A DNA stretch of 64,000 nucleotides, from the NCBI GenBank assembly GCA_963682025.1, contig OY821520.1, forward strand, positions 236,499,364-236,563,363, read 5' to 3'. This stretch comes from Cordilura impudica. Taxonomy: Eukaryota; Arthropoda; Insecta; Diptera; Scathophagidae. This document shows positions 59,701-64,000 of this stretch, in pieces (the first letter of the stretch is position 1; every line of letters starts with the position of its first letter). A model generated the notes under the pieces. The model worked only from the letters and a program-made list of their open reading frames with translations. It ran no database searches and was not told the DNA's origin. A program made the position numbers and the translations under genes.

Positions 59701-60024
59701 TGATTCAGGTGCTCAAACCACTATCATGAGCTCAGCTTGTGCTAAACGTTGCAATGTATTACATTTGATTGACACCAGGTAATTGGCCCTCAAACAATTA
59801 TAATTTCATTCCATAAGTGTTTTTTTTTTTCATTGCTAATTATTTTTTGTTATACCCTTAGATGGAGTGGCATTGCCAAAGGTGTTGGCACCCAGCGCAT
59901 TATTGGTCGTGTACATATGGTTCAGTTACAAATTGAAAAAGATTATTTAGCTTCAAGCTTTTCAGTTTTAGAACAACAACCCATGGATATGTTATTGGGT
60001 TTGGATATGCTTAAAAGGCATCAG
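35437..60024 (+). CDS. rngo: Rings lost / Ddi1-family ubiquitin-receptor aspartic protease, exons 1-4 of an incomplete gene
   Basis: Ddi1-family shuttle protein: an N-terminal ubiquitin-like domain, a linker with a helical region, and a dimeric retroviral-type aspartic protease domain; in Drosophila it acts in ring-canal growth and proteasome-linked turnover. Four exons join in one frame: 35437-35719, 59110-59581, 59656-59778 and 59862-60024, giving 347 codons, with canonical GT/AG at every junction (phases 1, 2, 2, then 0 at the open donor at 60025). The catalytic motif FVDSGAQTT is in exon 3 (Asp at about residue 268), followed by [14 protein letters not shown] and [14 protein letters not shown] in exon 4. 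The Drosophila protein is about 110 residues longer; its next segment (CNIDLQRN...) is not found before 64000, so the last exon(s), with any UBA domain, lie beyond the window. Intron 1 is ~23.4 kb of mobile elements, introns 2 and 3 are 74 and 83 bp, and intron 4 exceeds 3.9 kb. Confidence 0.93.
36223..37793. mobile_element. Long-TIR element with an apparent 8-bp target duplication
   Basis: Inverted arms of ~260 bp: AAGTCTCGTTTAGGTGCACC (36228) versus its inverted copy ending 37788. The arms share TTTTGACATTGATTTCGATA then TAACTTGAACAATTC and continue inward to about 36490 / 37560. TTTTTCTG occurs just outside each end (36215-36222, 37794-37801), a possible 8-bp target duplication. The interior has a two-copy GC-rich duplication and no transposase. 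Superfamily unknown. Confidence 0.7.
36670..37082 (-). repeat. Two near-identical 157-bp GC-rich units (36670-36826, 36926-37082)
   Basis: Each unit starts ACTAAAGTTAAGTATTGAAA, contains GCGGCCTGCGGCCGCG and ends GCGAATTTCCCAACAA. I count one mismatch between units. On the minus strand both translate openly to the same peptide ([10 protein letters not shown](F/L)FSEATCRVL, then [20 protein letters not shown]). GC content is far above the surroundings. Whether the peptide is real is unknown. Confidence 0.8.
38668..39719 (+). pseudogene. Transposase-like gene of unassigned superfamily, internal deletion
   Basis: The ATG at 38668 opens [17 protein letters not shown], followed by a C..C pair (ICDICRREL), an acidic Ser-rich stretch, [71 protein letters not shown] and [20 protein letters not shown] then SHNV. 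At ~39575 the frame breaks and a C-terminal piece follows ([40 protein letters not shown], stop at 39717-39719). Uncharacterised multi-copy proteins of hydra and arthropods share these N- and C-terminal blocks but have several hundred residues between them, including the presumed catalytic region. So this is a deletion derivative. I cannot assign the superfamily. Confidence 0.7.
39748..39945. repeat. Minisatellite, ~45-bp unit
   Basis: Four copies of GCATTCATCATAATAATGTC followed by AACAACGCCAACAACAACAA-type sequence. CAA- and ATA-rich; it lies between the transposase remnant and the right inverted arm. The open frames across it in several phases ([20 protein letters not shown]) are only translations of the repeat. 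Confidence 0.9.
40097..40340. other. Intronic, no feature seen
   Basis: AT-rich sequence between two repeats. Confidence 0.45.
40340..40790 (+). repeat. Dispersed repeat family 3, third copy
   Basis: Shares AGGCGATTTCTTGTGACCGA, TACAATGC-type ATGCTATGTGTGTGTTTATT, GATTAGCATACC and the end GGATCTGCTAGTTA with 12276-13120. More degenerate in the middle. Confidence 0.65.
40956..41670 (+). repeat. mini-me-like dispersed repeat family 2, copy B
   Basis: Runs from AACAAGAAAATATAGTCAGG, palindrome-like ATAGTC...GACTAT, ATACGATACCCC to GACGGACGGAAGGACGGACA, then TCGATCGGTATAATAAAAGA and CATAGTGGTATAGGGTATAA. Full-length relative to 10388-11165. Confidence 0.75.
41671..41979. other. Intronic, no feature seen
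   Basis: AT-rich, no recognised repeat or coding signal. Confidence 0.4.
42421..43527. mobile_element. TIR element nested in T1 copy 1
   Basis: Inverted ends GGTGCCTATTATGAG (42421) and, reversed, GGCGCTTATTATGAG (ending 43527). Subterminal TTCGAT-rich stretches on both sides. Compared with the uninterrupted T1 copy, the T1 sequence (AAAACCGATT ... AAAGTTTTTTAAAAACTGAT) resumes at its edges. It contains a further MITE at 42878-43347. Confidence 0.7.
42878..43347. mobile_element. Harbinger-like MITE, family M3
   Basis: 470 bp. Ends GTCCGAGTTCACACAAGGCA and, reversed, GTCTGGGTTCACACAAGGCA, each continuing to TTGCGCAA. TTA is duplicated exactly (42875-42877, 43348-43350). No coding capacity; the open frames at 42946-43161 are incidental. 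Confidence 0.87.
43684..44094. other. Intronic; short TCGTCGAATCGACGAA palindromes
   Basis: CGTCGAATCGACGAAG (~43828) and CGTCGATTCGACGAAG (~44036) occur once each, in sequence resembling TTACCCTGGACGGTTACT / its inverse near 44085 (GAGTAACCTTCCAGGGTTAA). This may be a small inverted-repeat element (~43808-44097) bordering the minisatellite. Confidence 0.5.
44095..46400 (+). repeat. Large minisatellite, unit about TTTTTAAGAAAAGGTAC
   Basis: About 2.3 kb of degenerate ~17-19 bp units of the type TTTTTTAAGAAAAGGTACTT, with variants (TTTTTATGAAAAGGTAC, TTTTTGAAGAAAATTTAC). A higher-order duplication lies inside: 45361-~45842 and ~45848-46320 are near-identical, differing mainly by the number of TTTTTTATGAAAAGGTAC units. 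Long lysine/phenylalanine-rich open frames here ([13 protein letters not shown]) are translations of the repeat. A related tract in reverse orientation is at 61060-61350. Confidence 0.9.
46401..47140. other. Intronic, no gene seen
   Basis: AT-rich. 46660-46760 contains a degenerate unit of the ATATCTATC(C/T)...CAATAAATA type seen again at 48300-48640 and 58430-58510. Confidence 0.45.
47142..47888 (-). pseudogene. LINE reverse-transcriptase fragments, internally deleted and apparently chimeric
   Basis: Minus strand: [30 protein letters not shown] frame change, [19 protein letters not shown] stop, then directly [20 protein letters not shown] then AVVWS and [20 protein letters not shown], then [40 protein letters not shown] and a stop at 47142. 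The catalytic YADD segment between GPLLF and LKLIYTSY is deleted. The final [13 protein letters not shown]...GRPR.TWRR block is typical of a different LINE clade from the LEYAAVVW block, so two sources are likely. Confidence 0.72.
47889..48640. repeat. LINE 5' remnant and degenerate ~120-bp repeats
   Basis: 47889-48110 continues the reverse-transcriptase remnant in broken form. 48300-48640 holds three degenerate units with ATAAATATCT(T/A)TC, AATTAATAAATTTA(C/G)AATAA, TTTGCATAT and AAAATGCTTATTTATT. Related sequence at 46660-46760 and 58430-58510. Confidence 0.45.
48990..49357 (-). pseudogene. Tc1-type transposase N-terminal fragment
   Basis: Minus strand from an ATG at 49357: [40 protein letters not shown] (helix-turn-helix), then frame-broken [40 protein letters not shown] sequence. 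This matches the bipartite DNA-binding N-terminus of Tc1 transposases; the catalytic part is absent. The flank near 48930-48990 (reverse complement TTGCCTATACCCACACAGCG) resembles a Tc1 terminal region. Confidence 0.65.
49358..50090. other. Intronic; one tandem duplication
   Basis: TAGATAAAGTTTGAAAGTTT then TATAGCAACAAAATGA is present twice in tandem (~49748-49818). Nothing else recognised. Confidence 0.5.
50091..50268 (-). repeat. mini-me-like repeat family 2, partial reversed copy
   Basis: ATACCCTGATCACTTTGTGG matches the inverted 3' end; downstream pieces (TCAAATTGGGTTTGTGT; TTCTTCCCGGTCTTCACTTA) match the reversed interior of 10388-11165. Internally deleted. Confidence 0.6.
50389..52909 (-). 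mobile_element. Tigger/pogo-type element, near complete
   Basis: Ends CACTTAGGTCTTTTTTATGC (50389) and, reversed, CACTTAGGTCTGTTTTTATG (ending 52909), with TA at both edges (50387-50388, 52910-52911). Many GCATAA motifs cluster inside both ends (AAATCGCATAAAG, ATCCGCATAAAAAA, ACCGCATAACTT), a subterminal-repeat pattern. 2.5 kb, with a broken DDE_1 transposase on the minus strand. A short tandem duplication lies at ~52580-52645. Confidence 0.88.
50925..52386 (-). pseudogene. Tigger-like (pogo, DDE_1) transposase pseudogene
   Basis: Minus strand from [17 protein letters not shown] (52386), a frame change, [36 protein letters not shown] (CENP-B-type HTH end), [33 protein letters not shown] (first catalytic Asp), several stops, then an open stretch of 307 codons: [20 protein letters not shown] (with the second conserved Asp), [25 protein letters not shown], an acidic tail ([14 protein letters not shown]) and SSSDSDNM stop at 50925. 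Order and motifs match Tigger transposable element-derived proteins. Frame breaks between 51849 and 52100 kill it. Confidence 0.85.
53020..54607 (-). pseudogene. Jockey-type LINE ORF2 fragment
   Basis: Minus strand: [117 protein letters not shown] then KLKKFN stop, then in broken frames [26 protein letters not shown] (catalytic YADD), [49 protein letters not shown] and [20 protein letters not shown] nearly full reverse-transcriptase domain; the endonuclease part is missing (5'-truncated at ~54607). At least two frame breaks, so inactive. Confidence 0.85.
54633..54795. repeat. Snap-back palindrome
   Basis: Left arm ...ATACCCTATTTCCATAACAC then AATTCATCACAGACGAACGA (to ~54690); right arm inverted (TTTCGTTTGTCTGTGACGAA, then TTGTGTTATGGAAACAGGGT). 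Arms of ~65-70 bp with few mismatches and a ~40-bp loop. No target duplication established. Confidence 0.8.
55135..55230. repeat. Transposon-terminus remnant with TTATAACGAACT repeats
   Basis: CTACGGTTATAACGAACTTT, TCTATAACGAACTAATTTGG and the inverted AGTTCGTTATAACCGAACTC lie within 100 bp. Such TTATAACGAACT motifs are common at ends of Tc1/pogo-type elements; no matching opposite end is seen. Confidence 0.45.
55293..55970 (+). mobile_element. TTAA-flanked non-autonomous element, family T1, copy 2 (intact)
   Basis: 678 bp, left end GAGGCGGTAAGGTTTTAAAA and reversed right end GGGGTGGTAGGTTTTAAAGA, with TTAA at 55289-55292 and 55971-55974. Uninterrupted homologue of 41980-43679, so it shows what the nested insertion there disrupted. 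Confidence 0.8.
55975..56740. other. Intronic, no gene seen
   Basis: AT-rich. The open frame at 56442-56801 (+) has no recognisable domain and partly overlaps the tandem duplication at 56741. Confidence 0.45.
56741..56917. repeat. Two-copy tandem duplication, period 92 bp
   Basis: TGCATATGTAGTGCTATTGT through GACGATTTTTCAATTTGTTG is repeated exactly from 56833. Apparently identical, hence recent. Confidence 0.9.
57655..57790 (-). repeat. mini-me-like repeat family 2, 5' end, reversed
   Basis: Contains TTGGTTTATGCTTTCCAACT, AATTGGGTAGTTGGACCTAA and GCATGGCATAG...ATAACGACTATA, matching the inverted 5' region of 40956-41670. Confidence 0.6.
57791..59109. other. End of rngo intron 1
   Basis: No gene. 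TA microsatellite (~58230-58255), a short tract of GTACTTTC-type units (57795-57840) related to the minisatellite at 44095, and a degenerate repeat at 58430-58510. Confidence 0.5.
59110..59581 (+). CDS. rngo: rngo exon 2: linker and helical region
   Basis: Begins after TTTTTCAG and reads [20 protein letters not shown], a low-complexity Gly/Thr/Ser linker, then the conserved helical segment ([51 protein letters not shown]), and ends in the start of the protease domain ([15 protein letters not shown]). The exon ends ATGCT before the donor GTAGGC at 59582. The apparent TAG stop spans this donor and is removed by splicing: CT joined to T of exon 3 restores Leu, giving ...[10 protein letters not shown]. 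Confidence 0.92.
59656..59778 (+). CDS. rngo: rngo exon 3: protease active-site exon
   Basis: Short exon after a pyrimidine-rich acceptor (TTTTTTTTAG). Reads [20 protein letters not shown] then [24 protein letters not shown] is the catalytic aspartic protease signature of Ddi1 and retroviral proteases. Ends ACCAG before GTAATT; AG plus A of exon 4 gives Arg. Confidence 0.92.
59862..60024 (+). CDS. rngo: rngo exon 4: protease domain, flap-side to second half
   Basis: Reads (R)[20 protein letters not shown], then [20 protein letters not shown] and [14 protein letters not shown]; the [11 protein letters not shown] block is a hallmark of Ddi1 proteases. Ends in phase 0 at CAG before GTAAAA (60025). 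The open frame that runs on past the donor (KFHCFTD then stop) does not match the family and is intronic. Confidence 0.9.
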
Positions 60025-61059
60025 GTAAAATTTCATTGTTTTACGGATTGATAAGCTTGAATGCTAAACACATCTTTTATCAAATGTATGGCAATTGCAG
60101 AAACATATTATTAAAAGCAAAATGATATATAAACTAATCTCTCTCAACTAAACAGTTTAGTTTAAATGTCAGTTTTGATTTATATGGCCTTCTTTTTTTT
60201 GAACTTTTGATAGGACAAAAAATACCGCTCATTAATGTAAACACCGTCAAGAACATCAGAAAATATTATAAAGCGAAAAATATTTCATTCGTAATAACCA
60301 TTAATTTTTGGCGTACTGGATTGGAAACGAAACAGTTTGTCTTAAAAATGATTAATACCAGTACCGGTGTTATTAAAATGAGTTTAATGAAAAACAAACA
60401 TTTTTTAATAGAAAAAAACTTTGAAAAAATTTTATATAATAGAAATATTTTTTATATATTACAATTTATTGGATTTTTTTCATAATATTTATGATTCTTT
60501 TACATTAAAATATAATATTTTACATTTAACATAAAACAAAAACACAAAAACACAAATTTAACATTTAAACACATATTATCTCTAGTATCACAGTTTGTTT
60601 AATTAATTGCAACCCTATAGCTCGCGCTGACATCAGAAAAAGTAGCCAAAAAGCTACGAAACGTCGGGCAAACTTGTATTAAAATTGCATTTTTATTTAC
60701 ATTGAAACAATTCAGGTCGTATTAGCTCAACAAAAAACCAAAAAAAAGAATTGATTTCTGTTTTTAATTTTGTGTTATCGATAAATTTCATAAATCTTTT
60801 TTTTTATGTTTATATTTAAAAAGTTAAAAATTTTTTTTGGTCGTTATAATTTTAATTTAAAAAAAAAAATATTTTTAAAATAATTGGTTTTGTTTTTAAA
60901 TATTTTTTAACAAATTTCAATAAGTTTTTTATTGAAACAAATGATATATGTATGTATCGTTATGCTCATCACTGACTTTGTAACGCTGCATAATAAATAT
61001 TTAATATAACACTATCACTCATACGTCTAAATATTAGCTTAATAATTTTTCTTTAAAGA
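60025..61059 (+). other. Start of rngo intron 4
   Basis: Begins with the donor GTAAAA. AT-rich and without a recognised gene; the frame at 60207-60485 is low-complexity. The next rngo exon is not found in the window. Confidence 0.55.
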
Positions 61060-61350
61060 TTCCTGTTAAAAAAGTATTTTTTTTTCTTAATAAAGTACAT
61101 TTTCACAAAAACGAACATTTTCATAAAAAAGAACCTTTTATAAAAAAAAAACATTTTCATAAAAAAGTGCATTTTCTTAAATAAGTGCCTTTTCTTTAAT
61201 AAGTACATTTTTTTATAAAGTACTTTTTCTTAAACATTACCTTTTATCTTAAAAAGTTCCTTTTATAAAAAAGTACCTCTTTTTAAAAAAGTACATTTTC
61301 TTAAACAAGTAACTTTCTTAAAAAATTACCTTATAAAAGTATTTTCATAA
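61060..61350 (-). repeat. Minisatellite tract related to 44095-46400, reversed
   Basis: Repeated AAAAAAGTACATTTTCTTAA, ACATTTTCATAAAAAAG(A/T)AC and similar units: the reverse complement of the TTAAGAAAATGTACTTTTTT type of the large array in intron 1. Degenerate, ~16 units. Confidence 0.8.
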
Positions 61351-61922
61351 ATTTTCAGCAAGCGACTTACTAGTTTAGTTTAGTTTTTACTATTTATTGA
61401 AATAATTATTTTATTATTTATTGGAAAAAATTATTTACTGAAAAAATATGTTTTTTAAATAAAAAAAAAAAATATTTTATTTAAAAAAATATTTTATTTA
61501 CTTAAAAAAATATTTTTTTACTGTTATAAAATATTTTGTTCAATTTTCATTTAATTTATGGATAATAATTAGTTATAAAATAAACAACTTAATGCTTAAG
61601 AAAAGAATATATTTTTAAACACATTTTTTATACTAATTTTTAATTTTTAATTTAATTTTACAATTAAAACAAATTAAAAGCATATATTTTTATTACAATA
61701 AGCAAAAAAAAAAAAAAAATATACATACATATATATTTTTTCGATTTTTTGCAAAAGTTTCTAACTCAATCATTAGGTTAAAATTGACCTCCTGTTTACG
61801 CAGCACGAAGGATAGACAAATCGATCAGTAATGTCAAAAATTGTATGAAAAAAGATTTCAAAATATTTATTGATAATATATATAAAAAGAAATATATATA
61901 TATGTTTATATCTATCTATCTA
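61351..61922. other. Intronic, no gene seen
   Basis: Very AT-rich, with poly-A/T runs and a TCTA tract (61911-61928) at its right edge. Confidence 0.5.
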
Positions 61923-62319
61923 TCTATATATATAAAAACGTTGGTGCATTTGTTTGTAACGAATGATCTTCGGAAACATAAGAGCTGTCGAGCTAATAGA
62001 TTCGGTTCGAGCTCTTCTGTGTTTTTCTTTTAATTTTGACCCTCTAGCTGGCGTTGGGGTCAAGTTATAAACAAAATTCTTATTTTCAGTGCGATGTGAC
62101 TGCAATTCAGAATGTATGTATGTTTCGTCATAAGAAATTTTTGTATGTATAAATGGACCCGATAGGTGGCGCTGGGGTAAAATTATTTCGGATATTCTTA
62201 TTGACGGTGCGATTTTACTGAAACTAAGAATGTACATATATGTACATATGTTAGATAATGCCAACAATTTTTTTGTTGGACCCGGTAGATGGCGCTGGCT
62301 TTCGAAAAATAATGAGTTG

Positions 62320-64000
62320 CCAAATTTATTTAAATTTTACAAGTTACAAAATTCACAAACGTTTTTATATATAAATATTCTAACCAAAAAGGAAGGAAAA
62401 ATTGCATTGGCTATTGCTTCGTCCGGAATAGCCGCTACATTATTACATGGTGATCGTACAGCTCATTTAGCACTCAAATCACCGTTAAACGTACAAACAA
62501 ATGAGAATGCCGATTGTAATATCAAAAAACATTCCGGTATGGCAAAATTTCTGCAAAAATGCAATATTATTATTTGGAATGAATGTACCATGGCTCACAA
62601 ACATTCCTTAAGCCGGCCACTCACGTACAGTTTTAACTGTCAGTTTCAACTATTCAGTTATAACTGACAGACAACTGTGAACTGAAATGTACACACACGT
62701 GCAGTTCAATATTTCAGTTTTTAACATGTATTCGAACGAGCAGGACGGTTTGGCCGCTCTCGGTGTAGTTTTTGTAATTTTACAAAAAAAAAAAAAAAAA
62801 TTAAACAGCGTAAACAGTGGTGCAAGAAGTGGTTATTACAATGAAATTTATCTTCCCACATTAATTTATTAAAAGAATTAATAAATTAAATAAATTAATT
62901 ATTAAAAGAATTAATAAATTAATTATATTGCAATAAAATCAACTACCACTTGGTTTTGTTTACGCGACATGATACACACTCTCGCTCGACACAAATTGCA
63001 CTGAGAACGGTACAGTTGAACCCCCACAGACGTTCACTTCAGTTGAAACTGTCAGTTAAAAATATAAAAATTTGAAATTTCTCAGTTAAACTGAACAGTT
63101 CAGTTGAACTGTCAGTTATTACCCACATACGTACAGTTTTAACTGTCAGTTTCAACTGTTCAGTTAAAACTGTACGTGAGTGGCCGGCTTTAGAAGCATT
63201 ACATAGAACTTTAAAAGATTTGAAAGGCAATGAAAGACTTTTTGGTGGAGCTCTCATTTTATTATATGGAGATTTTCGTCAAACATTGCCAGTCATACCA
63301 AAATCAACCTATGCTGACGAAATAAATGCCTGCTGATCAACAAATCATCAACATTATGGAGTAGCGTTCAAACTATAAAATTAACAACAAACATGCGAGT
63401 ACGATTACAAAATGGTCCAAAGGCTGACCAATTTCCAAAACAACTACTTGATCTGGGTAATGGTGAAATCAATATTAACCCAACCAGTCAAACTATTAAA
63501 ATATCCACAAGATTTTTGTCAATTTATATCGTCACGCGATTAATTAATTGAAAATGTATTCCCCGATATTCAAAATCAATATCGTTAACATGATTAGTTA
63601 AGTGAAAGAGCTATTTTAGCCGCAAAAATGTCGATGTCAATAATATTAATGTTGTTATTCAGGACATGATTGATTCCGAAACGTTTTCTTTCAAATCTAT
63701 GGATAGTGGTTGTTGAAGAAAATAAAGCAGTCAATTATCCAACAGAATTTTTGAATTCACTTGATGTGCCCGGTATACCGCCACATTTATTAAAATTAAA
63801 AGTTGATTCTCCTATAATTTTGCTACGTAACCTCAACGCTCCGAGACTATGTAATGGAACCAGGTTAATTGTTGAGAGAATAATTCCCAATGTTATTGAG
63901 GCCACAATTCTCAAAGGAAAATTTAAAAAGGGAACATGTTTTGCTGCCAAGAATCCCTATGATAATAATAAATTTATAAATTAATAAATCACAAGGACAA
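62320..64000 (+). pseudogene. Pif1-like Helitron helicase pseudogene, split by a MITE
   Basis: Plus strand: EGKIALAIASSGIAATLLHG then DRTAHLALKSPLNVQ (motif Ia), SGMAKFLQKCNIIIWNECTM then AHKHSL (motif II; NEC where DEC is usual), [MITE 62611-63189], EALHRTLKDLKGNERLFGGA, LILLYGDFRQTLPVIPKSTY then ADEINAC (motif III), frame breaks, LSERAILAAK, NYPTEFLNSLDVPGIPPHLL, SPIILLRNLNAPRLCNGTRL then IVE, IEATILKGKFKKG, and the last 21 bases encode INKSQGQ (motif V region). The Walker A part at the N-terminus is absent, with several frameshifts. It lies in rngo intron 4. Confidence 0.85.
62611..63189. mobile_element. Harbinger-like MITE, family M4, inside the helicase
   Basis: 579 bp. Ends AGCCGGCCACTCACGTACAG and, reversed, the same 20 bases, continuing TTTTAACTG. 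TTA at 62608-62610 and 63190-63192: removing the element with one TTA joins ...KHS-L-EALHR... in frame. The interior has repeated CAGTT(G/T)(A/T)AACTGTCAGTT motifs near both ends and a poly-A run. Confidence 0.9.

Larger units (their letters stand above)
61923..64000 (+). mobile_element. Helitron-type element, 5' part and helicase remnant, runs off the window
   Basis: The possible 5' terminus TCTATATATATAAAAACG at 61923 (TC start, TATATA-rich, usual for insect Helitrons) is followed by three degenerate ~115-bp units each containing GACC(C)...TAG.TGGCGCTGGGG (62037, 62155, 62278), then the helicase pseudogene. No Rep/HUH motif is visible, so the replication domain is missing. The element continues past 64000. 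Confidence 0.6.

Noticed and set aside
60025..60051. Read-through of rngo exon 4 to a stop (KFHCFTD)
   Set aside because: It crosses a canonical donor GTAAAA, and the family continues with different sequence; treated as intronic.
60640..60700. CTACGAAACGTCGGGCAAAC stretch resembling sequence seen near some retroelements
   Set aside because: Too short and no adjacent coding domain to support a call.
62511..62540. CNIKK sequence considered as the missing rngo exon (family continues CNIDLQ)
   Set aside because: It lies in the frame of the Helitron helicase (NADCNIKKHSGMAKFL), a known helicase segment.
1..64000. LTR retrotransposon, endogenous virus, rRNA, tRNA or CRISPR array
   Set aside because: No long terminal repeats, gag/pol/env order, cloverleaf sequence or regularly spaced repeat array was seen. 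The only retroviral-type protease motif belongs to the host Ddi1-family gene.

Overview
The window looks like nuclear DNA of a higher fly (calyptrate-type dipteran). It is strongly AT-rich, has short fly introns with canonical GT/AG ends, and carries one clear host gene whose protein follows Drosophila rngo (Ddi1 family). It is also packed with DNA transposons, MITEs and LINE fragments. I see no bacterial-style operons, no rRNA or tRNA gene, and no CRISPR array.

Left part (1-35 kb): a mosaic of transposable elements and decayed gene copies. Two hAT elements keep both termini and exact 8-bp target duplications (1384-2601 and 7940-11460). A Tc1/mariner element (6392-7635) sits in what would be a ~60-bp intron of a DUF4806-like gene remnant. 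A second Tc1 element with an inverted/direct-repeat end structure lies at 15046-16694. Between 19 and 21.6 kb are remnants of host genes: an unidentified lysine-rich gene, a probable SRP14 copy, and, tail-to-tail with it, a clear Dicer-1 pseudogene (end of RNase IIIa, RNase IIIb and C-terminal dsRBD, with a retained intron). At 23.1-24.5 kb two copies of one MITE form a ~1.4 kb inverted repeat. At 26.3-28.4 kb is a RAG1/Transib-like transposase pseudogene split by a MITE. LINE fragments follow at 28.8-31.1 kb.

Middle and right (35.4-64 kb): the rngo/Ddi1 gene on the + strand. Exon 1 (ubiquitin-like domain) starts at 35437; exons 2-4 (linker and retroviral-type aspartic protease domain) lie at 59110-60024. 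The last part (rest of the protease fold and the UBA region) lies past the window end. Intron 1 is ~23.4 kb and is filled by an element with long inverted repeats and a GC-rich internal duplication, an internally deleted element with ~143-bp inverted repeats, TTAA-flanked MITEs (one a three-level nest), a ~2.3 kb minisatellite, three LINE fragments, and a nearly complete Tigger/pogo element (50389-52909). The incomplete intron 4 holds a Helitron-type helicase pseudogene that is itself split by a Harbinger-like MITE.

Apart from rngo, and possibly the DUF4806-like locus and one first exon at 17.3 kb, every protein-coding signal seen is a decayed mobile element or pseudogene. Most information is in the insertion history: several insertions carry exact target-site duplications and can be ordered in time. 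Element boundaries were read by eye; family names rest on recognised protein motifs and terminal structure, not on a database search.
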